A DNA stretch of 64,000 nt from Amycolatopsis acididurans (GCF_012328925.1 NZ_JAAXLS010000010.1:124001-188000); one strand, 5' to 3'. Counted from the first letter of the stretch, positions 53,350 to 62,067 are shown. The notes: generated from the sequence alone by a model not told the origin. Numbers and translations: made by a program.

Positions 53350-55100
53350 GCACCCTCTGCGCGGCCTTTCAGGCCACCGCCGCGATCGATCCGGACGCGA
53401 TCGCGGTACGCACACCGGGCAACACGCGAACCCTCACCTGGCGCGAATACGCCACACAGGTGCGCGCTGTCGCGACCGGTCTCGCCGCGCTCGGCGTGCG
53501 GCGCGGTGACACCGTGGCGCTGATGATGAGCAACCGCGTCGACTTCTATCCCATCGACGTCGGCGCGCTGCATCTCGGTGCGACCTCGTTCTCCGTCTAC
53601 AACACCCTGCCCGCGTCCGGGATCCGGTTCGTACTGGACAACGCGCGCGCGAAGATCGTGTTCTGCGAAGCGCAGTACGTGGACCGGATCCGCGAATCCG
53701 GCGCGGACGTCGAGCGGATCATCGTGGTCGACGGCACGCCCGAAGGCACCGTCCCGCTCGCCGAACTGACCACAATGGACACCGGAGGTTTCGACTTCGA
53801 GGGCACCTGGCGAGCCGTGGAGGCCGACGACGTCGCCACCCTGATCTACACCTCGGGTACCACCGGAACCCCGAAAGGCGTCGAATCGACGCACGCCGCC
53901 CTGCTGTTCGAGGCGCGCGCGGTGCACGAGGTGCTGCCGGTCGAGTACGGCGATCGGATCACCTCGTTCATGCCCTCGGCACACATCGCCGACCGCATGA
54001 CGGCCCTGTATTTCCAGCTCGTCTTCGGCACGCAGATCACGGTCGTCGCCGATCCCTCGCTGATCGCCGCGGCGCTGCCGGACTGCCGCCCGACGGTCTG
54101 GGGCGCCGTGCCGAGGGTCTGGGAGAAGCTGAGGGTCGCCGTCGAACTCGGCATCGAACGTGAGCCGGACGACACCCGCCGCGCGGCGCTGCGGTGGGCT
54201 CTGGACGTCGGCGCCCGGCGCGTGGAAATCCTGCGGGCCGGCCGGGAAGTGCCCGCGGATCTGGCGGCGGAACACGCGAAGGCCGAGCAGGCCGTGCTCG
54301 GGCCGTTGCGCGAGAAACTGGGCTTCGGCGAGCTGAAGTGGGCGGTCTCCGGCGCGGCGCCGATCCCGCCCGCCACGCTGGCGTTCTTCACCGCGCTCGG
54401 CCTGCGCGTGTCCGAGATCTGGGGCATGTCGGAGCTGACGTGCATCGCGAGCGCGACTCCGGCCGATCCGGCGCGGCTGGGCACAGTGGGCCGGATCCTG
54501 CCGGGCATGGAGATGCGCGTCGCCGACGACGGCGAGCTGCTGGTGCGCGGACCGCTGGTGATGAAGGGATATCGCGGCGAGCCCGCGAAGACCGCCGAGG
54601 TGCTCAGCCCGGACGGCTGGCTGTCGACCGGCGACGTCGTCACGGTCGACGAGGAGGGCTATCTGTCCGTTGTGGACCGCAAGAAGGAGCTGATCATCAA
54701 CGCGTCGGGCAAGAACATGTCCCCGGCGAACATCGAGAACGCCGTCAAGGCCGCGTCCTCGCTCGTGGCCGGCGTCGTCGCCATCGGCGATGCCCGGCCG
54801 TACAACACGGCGCTGGTCGTACTGGATCCGGAAGCGCTGCACGGCCGGGGTTTCGGTGACGAGAGCGTCCTCGCACAGGTGGCCGAGGCGATCGCCACCG
54901 CGAACAAGGAACTGTCCCGGGTGGAGCAGATCAAGCGGTTCAAGATCCTGCCGGTGTTCTGGGAGCCGGGCGCGGACGAGCTGACGCTGACCATGAAACT
55001 GCGGCGCAAGCCGATCGGCGAGAAGTACGCCGAGGACATCGAGGCCCTCTACGCCGAACCGATGGCGAAGGACGTGCACGAACCGGTTTCGGCCGCGTGA
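53346..55100 (+). CDS. Long-chain acyl-CoA synthetase, FadD15/FAA1-like
   Basis: A 584-aa AMP-forming ligase. P-loop LIYTSGTTGTPKGV, FMPSAHIADRMT, the acyl-pocket helix PTVWGAVPRVWEKL, EIWGMSELT, STGDVVTVDEEGYL and DRKKELIINASGKNMSPANI are all typical of the long-chain bacterial/eukaryotic type (AMP-dependent synthetase with FAA1 features). It would activate the acid formed by the operon. It ends the + strand operon; the next gene is convergent. Confidence 0.88.
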   Translation: MSTLCAAFQATAAIDPDAIAVRTPGNTRTLTWREYATQVRAVATGLAALGVRRGDTVALMMSNRVDFYPIDVGALHLGATSFSVYNTLPASGIRFVLDNARAKIVFCEAQYVDRIRESGADVERIIVVDGTPEGTVPLAELTTMDTGGFDFEGTWRAVEADDVATLIYTSGTTGTPKGVESTHAALLFEARAVHEVLPVEYGDRITSFMPSAHIADRMTALYFQLVFGTQITVVADPSLIAAALPDCRPTVWGAVPRVWEKLRVAVELGIEREPDDTRRAALRWALDVGARRVEILRAGREVPADLAAEHAKAEQAVLGPLREKLGFGELKWAVSGAAPIPPATLAFFTALGLRVSEIWGMSELTCIASATPADPARLGTVGRILPGMEMRVADDGELLVRGPLVMKGYRGEPAKTAEVLSPDGWLSTGDVVTVDEEGYLSVVDRKKELIINASGKNMSPANIENAVKAASSLVAGVVAIGDARPYNTALVVLDPEALHGRGFGDESVLAQVAEAIATANKELSRVEQIKRFKILPVFWEPGADELTLTMKLRRKPIGEKYAEDIEALYAEPMAKDVHEPVSAA

Positions 55101-55175
55101 CAACGGTTTCCTGGCAGCGGAACCACGACCTTTGTGGACGCCGCACCGGTCCTGCCCTTCCAGGGCGGTGCCGCC

Positions 55176-55799
55176 TTACTGCAGGTACTGCACGATGGTG
55201 TCGATGAGCAGGAACGGCGGCTCGGCAGCGGCGGGGATCTCGTCCGCGGGGTGGGTCTTGTCGTCGAGGCAGTACGGCTCGCTGCACTGGGTGGCACGCG
55301 CCCGACCGTCCTCGGCGAGGCTGAAGGACAACGCGGTCCGGTCGACGAGGCGGGCGATCGTGGTGCCCGCGACGGCCCGTCCGGCGAACCGGGCCCCGGT
55401 GCCGAGGTAGAGGGCCCTGCGACCGGGATCGATCTCCTGCCAGCGCGGCCCGGCGTCCTCGACCCCGCGGGGATCGCCTTCCGCGTCGTGCAGGACGTCG
55501 ACGGCGGCCTGGATCGCCTGCGGAATCGGCAGGTCCAGCCGCACCGCCTGCGCCGTCTCGTAGATCGCGAACCGGGTGCTGCCCGGTTCCGGCGGCAGCA
55601 GGAACAGGTGCAGCAGCCCCGCGTCGGTGGCCGCGCGGCTGGCGCGGAGCAGCTGCCGGAGCACGAGCCCACGAAACCGCGAGGCCTGCTCCTGATCGAA
55701 TCCCGCCAGGGTCGTCGTCAGAGTCCTCATCGCCGTGAAGTGTGCAGCATCCCCGATGCGGGACGCGGCCGCGGTACCGCCAACGGCGCCGAGAGCCAC
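55176..55799 (-). CDS. Unknown 207-aa protein coupled to the molybdenum hydroxylase operon
   Basis: A GTG at 55799, 28 bp beyond the stop of the large molybdenum subunit, starts a 207-aa frame with normal codon use. The start VALGAVGGTAAASRIGDAAH is Ala/Gly-rich and preceded by an Arg-rich stretch in frame (RYRRRR) but without a start codon, reminiscent of a Tat signal cut short. The rest contains HLFLLPPEPGSTRFAIYETA and ends TIVQYLQ. I know no family. It may be an exported or accessory protein of the oxidoreductase. Confidence 0.6.
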   Translation of the reverse strand: MALGAVGGTAAASRIGDAAHFTAMRTLTTTLAGFDQEQASRFRGLVLRQLLRASRAATDAGLLHLFLLPPEPGSTRFAIYETAQAVRLDLPIPQAIQAAVDVLHDAEGDPRGVEDAGPRWQEIDPGRRALYLGTGARFAGRAVAGTTIARLVDRTALSFSLAEDGRARATQCSEPYCLDDKTHPADEIPAAAEPPFLLIDTIVQYLQ

Positions 55800-55826
55800 G
55801 CGCCGCCGGCGGTACCGCCCCTGAAA

Positions 55827-57998
55827 TCAGTCCAGCAGGTCCTCGATCTGGATCGGGAGGTGGCGGACCCGGATGCCGGTCGCGTTGTGGATCGCGTTCG
55901 CGACCGCCGCGGCCATGCCCACCGTGCCGATCTCGCCGATGCCCTTCGCCCCGAGGTCGTTGTGCAGGGTGTCCGGGTACTCGACGAAATGGACGTCCAC
56001 GTCCGGGATGTCCGCGTTCACCGGGAGCAGGTAGCTCGCGAAATCGGCGTTGGCGAGCCTGCCGCCGGCCTCGACCTCCAGGCCCTCGTGCAGGGCCGCC
56101 GACACGCCCCAGATCATGCCGCCCATCAGCTGGCTCCGCGCGGCCTTCTCGTTGATGATCCGGCCCGCGTCGAACACGCCGAGCATGCGCGAAACCCGCG
56201 CCTCCCGCGTCAGCCGATGCACGCGTACCTCGACGAACTGAGCACCGAAGGAACTGAACGAATGCTTCGTCAGCTCCTCTCCCGGCGCCGAGGACCCCGT
56301 CGCGGAGATCGACGGACGGTGCACGGCACGCAGCACCTCGCCGAACGTCATCGACTTCCCGTCGGCCAGCACGCGTCCGTCGGCGTAGGAGACCTCCGTG
56401 CCCTCGAACGGCGCGCCCGGCGCCGCGGCCACGGCCAGCAGTTCGTCGATCAGGTTGGTCGCGGCGATCATGATGGCGGTGCCCGCACTCGCGGTCGCCG
56501 TCGAACCGCCGGACAACCCGCCCGGCGGCAGCGCCGAATCGCCCAGCAGCGGCGTGACCCGCTCCGGCGCGATGTCCAGCGATTCCGCTCCCACCAGCGC
56601 CAGCACGGTCAGCAGCCCGGTGCCCGGGTCCGCGCCACCGGTCCCGACGACCGCCGTGTCGTCCGCGCGGAAGGTGACCTGGACCGTCGCCGGGAACCGC
56701 AGCGCGGGGAACATCGCGGTGGCCGTGCCGAGCCCGACCAGCCAGTCGCCGTCGGTGTGCCCGTTGGGCGACCGGTGCGCCCAGCCGAACCGCTGCGCGC
56801 CGATGCGGAAGCACTCGTCGAGGTGCTTGCTCGACCACTGCAGGTCCTTACCCGGCGGCGCGGCCGAGTTGTTGCGCAGCCGCAGCTCGATCGGGTCCAT
56901 GTCCAGCGCGACCGCCAGCTCGTCGATCGCGCTCTCCAGCGCGAACGAACCGGGCGCCTCGCCCGGCGCCCGCATGAACGTGGTCGGCGGGATGTTCAGC
57001 GGCACCATTTTCTGGCTGATCGCGAGGTTCTGCGTCGCGTACCACTCGCGCGACGTGCCGTGCGACGTCGGCTCGATGAACGATCGGTCCATCGGCGTGC
57101 TGCTCCACGAATCGTGCCGCAGCGCGATCAACGTGCCGTGCGCGTCCGCGCCCAGGGTCATCTTCTGCACCGTCGCGGGCCGGTTCGCCGTCGCGGTGAA
57201 GACCTGTTCGCGCGCCAGCGCCGCCTTCACCGGCCTGCCGAGCGCCCTGGCCGCGGCCGCCGCCAGGAACGCCGGGATCGAGGTGCGTCCCTTGCCGCCG
57301 AAAGCGCCGCCCACGAACGGGTTCAGCACGTGAACGGCCGACGGTTCCAGCGCCAGCGCCCCGGCCAGTTCGCCCGCCATGAGCGTGGATCCCTGGTTCC
57401 CGGTGTAGACGGTCACGCCGTCACCCTCGGGCACGGCGACCGCGGAATGCGGCTCCATCGCGGCGTGGTTCTGCGCCGCGGTGCGGTACGTCGCCTCCAC
57501 CACCACCGGGCTCGCCGCCAGAGCGTCCTCGAAGGACTCCACGCCGGGCGCGAGAACCTCCAGTGCCGGCGGCGAGCCGTCGCGCCCCGGCGGCGCGTCT
57601 TCGGCCGTCGCGAGCCCGTCCTCCAGCGAGGTCAGCGCCGGTCGTTCGTGGTAGGAGACCTCGATGAGCATCGACGCGTCACGGGCCTGCTCGAACGTCT
57701 CCGCCACGACGAAGCCGATCGGCTGGCCGTAGTAGGCGACTTCCCTGTCCTGCAGGGGGACCCACGTATCGCCCATGAGCGGCGTGCTCGTCGGGCGCAG
57801 ATCGAGCGGGTCGAACGGCGAGTACACGCCGAGCACTCCGGGAGCGCTCTTGGCCGCCGTGACGTCCATCGCCTCGATCTCACCGTTCGCGATCGTGCTC
57901 AGCACGACGTATCCGAAGGCCATCCCGGGGAAGTTGTTGTCCAACCCGTATTTGGCCCGGCCCGCCACCTTCAGCGGCCCGTCCAGGCGAGGAGTCAC
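55827..57998 (-). CDS. Xanthine dehydrogenase-family molybdopterin-binding subunit (PaoC/CoxL-like)
   Basis: A 723-aa large subunit of a molybdenum hydroxylase, close in length to PaoC. Start GTG 57998 gives TPRLDGPLKVAGRAKYGLDN, the usual N-terminus. Molybdopterin-binding loops GAFGGKGRTSIPAFLAAAAA and FMRAPGEAPGSFALESAID are present, and the catalytic Glu is in LGAKGIGEIGTVGMAAAVAN. It would oxidise an aldehyde or heterocycle using water. It overlaps the FAD-subunit stop (GTGA). Confidence 0.9.
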   Translation of the reverse strand: MTPRLDGPLKVAGRAKYGLDNNFPGMAFGYVVLSTIANGEIEAMDVTAAKSAPGVLGVYSPFDPLDLRPTSTPLMGDTWVPLQDREVAYYGQPIGFVVAETFEQARDASMLIEVSYHERPALTSLEDGLATAEDAPPGRDGSPPALEVLAPGVESFEDALAASPVVVEATYRTAAQNHAAMEPHSAVAVPEGDGVTVYTGNQGSTLMAGELAGALALEPSAVHVLNPFVGGAFGGKGRTSIPAFLAAAAARALGRPVKAALAREQVFTATANRPATVQKMTLGADAHGTLIALRHDSWSSTPMDRSFIEPTSHGTSREWYATQNLAISQKMVPLNIPPTTFMRAPGEAPGSFALESAIDELAVALDMDPIELRLRNNSAAPPGKDLQWSSKHLDECFRIGAQRFGWAHRSPNGHTDGDWLVGLGTATAMFPALRFPATVQVTFRADDTAVVGTGGADPGTGLLTVLALVGAESLDIAPERVTPLLGDSALPPGGLSGGSTATASAGTAIMIAATNLIDELLAVAAAPGAPFEGTEVSYADGRVLADGKSMTFGEVLRAVHRPSISATGSSAPGEELTKHSFSSFGAQFVEVRVHRLTREARVSRMLGVFDAGRIINEKAARSQLMGGMIWGVSAALHEGLEVEAGGRLANADFASYLLPVNADIPDVDVHFVEYPDTLHNDLGAKGIGEIGTVGMAAAVANAIHNATGIRVRHLPIQIEDLLD

Positions 57999-58957
57999 CG
58001 GTCGCTCCCGTCAGTCAGTTCGAGCAGTGCGCGCACGATCGTCCGCTTCAGCAGGGACACCTTGAATTCGTTACCGGACAACGGTTTCGCGCCGTGAGCC
58101 GCCACCGAGGCCGCCTTCTCGAAGGACTCCGCGGTCACGGGCTCGCCGCGCAGCGCCGCCTCGACGGCGGGCAGCCGCCACGGCATGGTCGCCACGCCAC
58201 CGGCCGCGACCCGGGCATCGACGATGTGCGAGTCCTGGATGTCCAGCGCGACCGCGGCCGAGCACAATGCGAACTCGTAGGACTGGCGGTCGCGCACCTT
58301 GACGTAGGTGGAGCGGGCGGCCCAGTCCAGCCGCGGGACGACCACTTCGGTGATCAGCTCGCCCGGGCGCAGATCGTTCTCCACGTCGGGGGTGTCACCC
58401 GGTAGCCGGTAGAAGTCGGCCAGCCGCACGGTGCGGCTGCCGTCCGCGCCGGCGAGCCGGATCTCGGCGTCCAGCGCGACGAGAGCCACCGCGACGTCGC
58501 TGGCGTGCGTGGCCACGCACGCGTCGCTGGTGCCCAGGATGGCGTGCATCCGGTTGGCACCGGTGATCGCCGGGCAGCCAGTGCCGGGATGCCGCTTGTT
58601 GCACGGCGTCGCGACGTCGCGGAAGTACGAGCATCGCGTGCGCTGCAACAGGTTGCCGCCGATGCTGGCCATGTTCCGCAGCTGCTGGGAAGCGCTCAGC
58701 AGCAGGGCGCGCGAAATGGCCGGATAGACGCCGGGATGCGCGGCGATGTCGCTCATCCGCTCCAGCGCGCCGATCCGCAACCCGTCGGCGGTATCGATGC
58801 CCCGCAACGGAAGCTGGTTGATGTCCAGCACCTCGTGCGGGGTGAGGACGTTGAGTTTCATCAGGTCGACGAGTGTGGTCCCGCCGGCCAGGAACGTGCC
58901 CGGTGATTCGAGTGCCGCCTCGACGGTCGCGGGCGCGGTGAGCTCAAACGGTCGCAT
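57995..58957 (-). CDS. FAD-binding subunit of molybdenum hydroxylase (PaoB-like, extra Fe-S motif)
   Basis: A 320-aa medium subunit: FLAGGTTLVDLMKLNVLTP and SIGGNLLQRT bind FAD. The stretch RCSYFRDVATPCNKRHPGTG with a following Cys carries three Cys that, with one more, hold a [4Fe-4S] cluster in PaoB-type subunits. That marks the enzyme as an aldehyde-oxidoreductase (PaoABC) type rather than a plain xanthine dehydrogenase. It overlaps the 2Fe-2S subunit gene by 14 bp. Confidence 0.9.
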   Translation of the reverse strand: MRPFELTAPATVEAALESPGTFLAGGTTLVDLMKLNVLTPHEVLDINQLPLRGIDTADGLRIGALERMSDIAAHPGVYPAISRALLLSASQQLRNMASIGGNLLQRTRCSYFRDVATPCNKRHPGTGCPAITGANRMHAILGTSDACVATHASDVAVALVALDAEIRLAGADGSRTVRLADFYRLPGDTPDVENDLRPGELITEVVVPRLDWAARSTYVKVRDRQSYEFALCSAAVALDIQDSHIVDARVAAGGVATMPWRLPAVEAALRGEPVTAESFEKAASVAAHGAKPLSGNEFKVSLLKRTIVRALLELTDGSDR

Positions 58958-59396
58958 CGGCCCTCCTCGCCTGTTCGATGGCGGCGACGATGTTCGGGTA
59001 GGCCGAGCAGCGGCAGATGTTGCCGGACATGAACTCGCGGACGTCCTCGACGTCCTGCTCGACCGCGGCGACCGCCGACATCACCTGGCCCGGCGTGCAG
59101 AACCCGCACTGCAGGGCGTCGCAGTCGGCGAACGCGCGCTGGACGGGGTGCAGCTCGTCCCCGTCCGAAAGCCCTTCGACGGTGGTGACCGGCTGTGTCA
59201 CCGTGGCGGCCAGCGTCAGGCAGGACAGCACCGGCCTGCCGCCGACGTGCACCGTGCAGGCGCCGCATTGCCCCCGGTCACAGCCCTTTTTCGGGCCGGT
59301 GATGTCGAGCCGCTCCCGTAACGCGTCCAGCAGCGTCACACCGGGCTCGACGCTCAGCTGCTCGGTGTTGCCGTTGACTTCGAGTGAGATGTCCAC
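58944..59396 (-). CDS. [2Fe-2S] subunit of molybdenum hydroxylase (PaoA-like)
   Basis: A 150-aa small subunit with two [2Fe-2S] clusters: a plant-type one (GCDRGQCGACTVHVGGRP plus Cys in VLSCLTL) and an alpha-helical one (QCGFCTPGQVMS and NICRCSAYPN). Unlike E. coli PaoA it has no Tat signal, so the enzyme should be cytoplasmic. First gene of the operon. A promoter and two inverted repeats lie 46-110 bp upstream. Confidence 0.92.
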   Translation of the reverse strand: MDISLEVNGNTEQLSVEPGVTLLDALRERLDITGPKKGCDRGQCGACTVHVGGRPVLSCLTLAATVTQPVTTVEGLSDGDELHPVQRAFADCDALQCGFCTPGQVMSAVAAVEQDVEDVREFMSGNICRCSAYPNIVAAIEQARRADATV

Positions 59397-59441
59397 TGAT
59401 CTCTTTTCCGATGGTGGGAAGTCTTGACAGTGCGGGTGAGC

Positions 59442-59466
59442 CCGAACGGATAATCATCCGGTTCGG
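59442..59466. promoter_or_regulatory. Inverted repeat in the leader of the molybdenum hydroxylase operon
   Basis: CCGAACGGAT (59442-59451) and ATCCGGTTCGG (59456-59466) pair with one bulged base around AATC. It lies downstream of the predicted operon promoter, so it could be a second operator or an RNA hairpin in the leader. Confidence 0.4.
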
Positions 59467-59477
59467 CCCTGAACCCG

Positions 59478-59506
59478 AAGCTAGCGGATTAGAATCCGCT
59501 TCGCAA
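59478..59506 (-). promoter_or_regulatory. Promoter of the molybdenum hydroxylase operon with TetR-type operator as spacer
   Basis: Minus strand: TTGCGA (59506-59501), 17 nt, TAGCTT (59483-59478). The spacer is almost exactly the perfect palindrome AGCGGATT-AG-AATCCGCT (59483-59500). A protein on this site would block polymerase directly; the TetR gene 84 bp further on is the likely owner. Confidence 0.65.
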
Positions 59507-59583
59507 ACGTCTACCAGGCTGGAGCAGCTCCAGGTCAAGCGAGCTAGCGTGGTGCGTCGGAGACGGAAGAACCGGGAGGGACG

Positions 59584-60156
59584 ATGACGGCGGGAGCGGT
59601 CAATCCCCGGCGCGCGGACACCCGGCGGAACAACGAGCGCATCCTCGCCGCGGCCGCCGAGTCCCTGGCCGGACCGGGCGGGATCTCGTTCAACGCGATC
59701 GCGAAGCGGGCCAAGGTCGGCGTCGGCACGGTGTACCGCCACTTTCCGACCCCCGAAGCGCTCATCCTCGCGGTGTACCAGCGCGAGGTCCGGCACATGG
59801 CGGACGTCGTGCCGGAGCTGCTCGAAAAGCACCCGCCGGAACAGGCCTTCCGGATCTGGGCCGTCGATCACCTCGCCCGCTACATGATGACCAAGCGCGG
59901 CCTCGCCGACGCGCTGCGCGCCGCCACGAGGTCCCAGCAGGAGCTGCCCGCGAGCGCCTTCGAAGCCGTGGTCGGCGCCGTCGACACGCTGGTGAAGGCC
60001 AACGTGGCGGCGGGCACGATCCGCGCCGACCTCGATACCGACACGATCATGCGCGGACTGGTCGGCCTGCTGTTCCTCGATCCGAACGGCGACTGGCGCG
60101 GTCAGACCGCGAGCCTGGTCGACATGCTGTGGCGGGGCATGGCCGCCGACCGGTGA
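59584..60156 (+). CDS. TetR-family regulator of the molybdenum hydroxylase operon
   Basis: A 190-aa TetR protein: RRNNERILAAAAESLAGPGG, IAKRAKVGVGTVYRHFPTPE is the HTH, and the ligand domain has TKRGLADALRAATRSQQELP. It is divergent from the 2Fe-2S subunit gene with 187 bp between, in which the perfect palindrome 59483-59500 lies. ATG 59584 has GGGAGG upstream. It probably represses the oxidoreductase and responds to its aldehyde or ring substrate. Confidence 0.88.
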   Translation: MTAGAVNPRRADTRRNNERILAAAAESLAGPGGISFNAIAKRAKVGVGTVYRHFPTPEALILAVYQREVRHMADVVPELLEKHPPEQAFRIWAVDHLARYMMTKRGLADALRAATRSQQELPASAFEAVVGAVDTLVKANVAAGTIRADLDTDTIMRGLVGLLFLDPNGDWRGQTASLVDMLWRGMAADR

Positions 60157-60160
60157 GAAC

Positions 60161-60988
60161 TCAGTGCGCGCTGTGGGCACCGGCGGGGCCGACGATCGTC
60201 CGGGGAGTCAGCCTGCCCTTCGCCGGCTCGCGGGTGATCTCGCCGGCGACGGCCGCCGCGTGCAGGGCACCGATCGTGTCCTCGGGACGGTAGATCGTCT
60301 CCAGCAGGGTGTGGCGCCGCAGATCGGCGACCGGGCACGGACCCCGCCGCGTCAGCTCGGCCAGCAGCGTCCGCCGCAACGGCAGCAGCTGCGGTGTGAG
60401 CGAGATGTCGACAAGGGTGCCCTCGGTGTCGTGTGGATCGCGGTAGCGGATTCCGGCGAACTCGTCCACCGACCACAGTTCGTTCTTGAACGTCGCGAGA
60501 TGCCCGCTGTCCCCGGTCCCGAACACGAGCAGTTCCGTTTCGCCGTCGTCGGCGACCAGTTCGACGGCGACCCGGTACGCCAGTCCCGCGGCACGCAGCC
60601 GCTCGCCGTAATCGCCGCTGCGCGCCGTGAACATCACCTCGTGCGACTTGCCGCGCACCGGCGGCCACACGTCCAGGCCGTCGAGATTCGCCAGCATCGG
60701 CCCGTCCACCGTGAGGTCCGCGGGATCGGCGACCACACGGACCGGCAGCCCCTCCGGCGGATCGCCAGGCTCCCGTCCGACGATCACCATGTCGAGATGC
60801 GACCCGGCGAGCCGGTCGGCGAACTCCTCGAAAACCCCGAACGCGTCCGCCACGAACTCGCCGCATTCGACGTACGTGGCGTGCCGATGCGACCGCAGCG
60901 CGCCCGCGATCCACGCGTCGAGGTATCGCACCAGCACATCGCGTTTCACCGCGGCATGCGGGTCACGGCGCCGGACGCGCTCGGACAT
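60161..60988 (-). CDS. Unknown protein, possibly related to three-Cys-motif partner (TcmP) proteins
   Basis: A 275-aa protein. The start RRRDPHAAVKRDVLVRYLDA resembles the helix that opens TcmP proteins. The middle is alpha/beta (HLDMVIVGREPGDPPEG, VELVADDGETELLVFGTGD) and the C-terminus looks like a winged helix (DLRRHTLLETIYRPEDTIGA). The glycine-rich SAM motif is not clear, so the relation is tentative. The ATG at 60988 is preferred over the in-frame start at 61021. It converges on the TetR gene with a 4-bp gap. Confidence 0.65.
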   Translation of the reverse strand: MSERVRRRDPHAAVKRDVLVRYLDAWIAGALRSHRHATYVECGEFVADAFGVFEEFADRLAGSHLDMVIVGREPGDPPEGLPVRVVADPADLTVDGPMLANLDGLDVWPPVRGKSHEVMFTARSGDYGERLRAAGLAYRVAVELVADDGETELLVFGTGDSGHLATFKNELWSVDEFAGIRYRDPHDTEGTLVDISLTPQLLPLRRTLLAELTRRGPCPVADLRRHTLLETIYRPEDTIGALHAAAVAGEITREPAKGRLTPRTIVGPAGAHSAH

Positions 60989-61202
60989 GTTCCGGTTGTA
61001 CCGCGACCGGCCCGCCGGCACCAGAGCTCTCGCGCGAACGACGCGGGCATCCCGGCTTCTGACTCCGAAGCAACTGCGGAGTAGGTGTCATGATAGCTCC
61101 GCTGATACGGATCTTCTAGCGCGAATTCTCCGACTTTACGGTTTGGCAACGTGCCCTGTTCGGGGGCTGTGTGGACCCGTCGACGCGACTTACCCTCGCC
61201 GC

Positions 61203-61682
61203 ATGAAGCGTGTCGCGCCGGGGCAGGTGCTCGTGACGGGTGACGTGGTCGGTGAGCGGGTGATCGACACGGCCGACCTGGACGCTCGCGCGAACGCCGG
61301 CCGCGACGTGTCCTATGTGACCCGCTACCGCCGCGAGGTGCACCGGGTGCGGGGCGTCGCACTGCACGAGGTGCTGACGGAGCTGCGGCCGCGCTGGGAC
61401 GAGCGGCACAAGATGGGACAGCTCAACGTCGTCGTGCTCGCCGTGTCGGAGGACGGGTTCCAGGTGGCGCTGTCGCTCGCGGAGATCGACCCGGAGTTCG
61501 GGGCTTGCGCCGCGCTGCTGGCGACTCGTTACAACGGGGCCGTGCTGGCGCGCCCGACGCTCGTGATGCCCTGCGACGGGCGGGCCAGCAGGTATGTGCG
61601 CAGTCTGTCCCGGTTGTGCTTGTTCAACGTCGCGCCGTGGGAGGTGCTCAGCCGGTCGCGAGCGATATCTCCGTCGACTTGA
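61203..61682 (+). CDS. Stand-alone sulfite-oxidase-fold (molybdopterin-binding domain) protein
   Basis: A 159-aa protein matching the oxidoreductase molybdopterin-binding domain (SUOX/YedY type): VLVTGDVVGERVIDTADLDA opens it, RVRGVALHEVLTELRP is the 'y.Gv.l.dlL' helix, and ALSLAEIDPEFGACAALLA with DGRASRYVRSLSRLCLFNV the C-terminal core. The Cys that binds molybdenum in sulfite oxidase is not found in the expected region (VSYVTRYRREVHR). Its 3' end overlaps the convergent molbindin gene by 35 bp. It may bind a cofactor or scaffold. Confidence 0.72.
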   Translation: MKRVAPGQVLVTGDVVGERVIDTADLDARANAGRDVSYVTRYRREVHRVRGVALHEVLTELRPRWDERHKMGQLNVVVLAVSEDGFQVALSLAEIDPEFGACAALLATRYNGAVLARPTLVMPCDGRASRYVRSLSRLCLFNVAPWEVLSRSRAISPST

Positions 61683-62067
61683 CCAGCGCGACGACCTCAG
61701 CGCCCTCGGCGAGGCCCAGGTCGCCCGCGCTTTCGCGGGTGATCGCCGCGGTCAACTCGCCACCGTCGATGGCGACCTTCACCGTCGCCATCGCCTCGCC
61801 GGTCGCGACGGCGGTGACCCGGCCCGGCAGCTGGTTGCGGATGCTGATGCCACTCACCGGCCCGGTGGCCAGCGAGACCTCGGTCGACTTGATCAGCACG
61901 CGCACGGCCGATCCTTCGGTGAGGCCGATGTCGTCGACCGCCTCCCGTGTGATGGCGGCGGTGACGTCCTGCCCACCGGGCAGTCGCGCCTTGACGGTCG
62001 CCATCGCCGCACCGCGGGTGATGGCGGTGACCGTTCCGCTGAGTTGGTTGCGGATGCTCAGACCCAT
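61648..62067 (-). CDS. Molbindin-type protein with two TOBE domains
   Basis: A 139-aa protein made of two near-identical TOBE (Mop) domains: residues 3-70 start SIRNQLSGTVTAITRGAAMA and residues 73-139 start SIRNQLPGRVTAVATGEAMA; both end LIKSTEVSLATG or VKSTEISLATG. Such di-domain proteins bind molybdate or tungstate in the cytoplasm and buffer it. It lies 2.3 kb from a molybdenum hydroxylase operon and overlaps a sulfite-oxidase-fold gene, in line with a molybdenum role. Confidence 0.9.
   Translation of the reverse strand: MGLSIRNQLSGTVTAITRGAAMATVKARLPGGQDVTAAITREAVDDIGLTEGSAVRVLIKSTEVSLATGPVSGISIRNQLPGRVTAVATGEAMATVKVAIDGGELTAAITRESAGDLGLAEGAEVVALVKSTEISLATG

Noticed and set aside
55105..55170. 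Small hairpins between the long-chain ligase and the convergent 207-aa gene.
   Set aside because: Stems of 5-6 bp with a bulge; not distinguishable from background.
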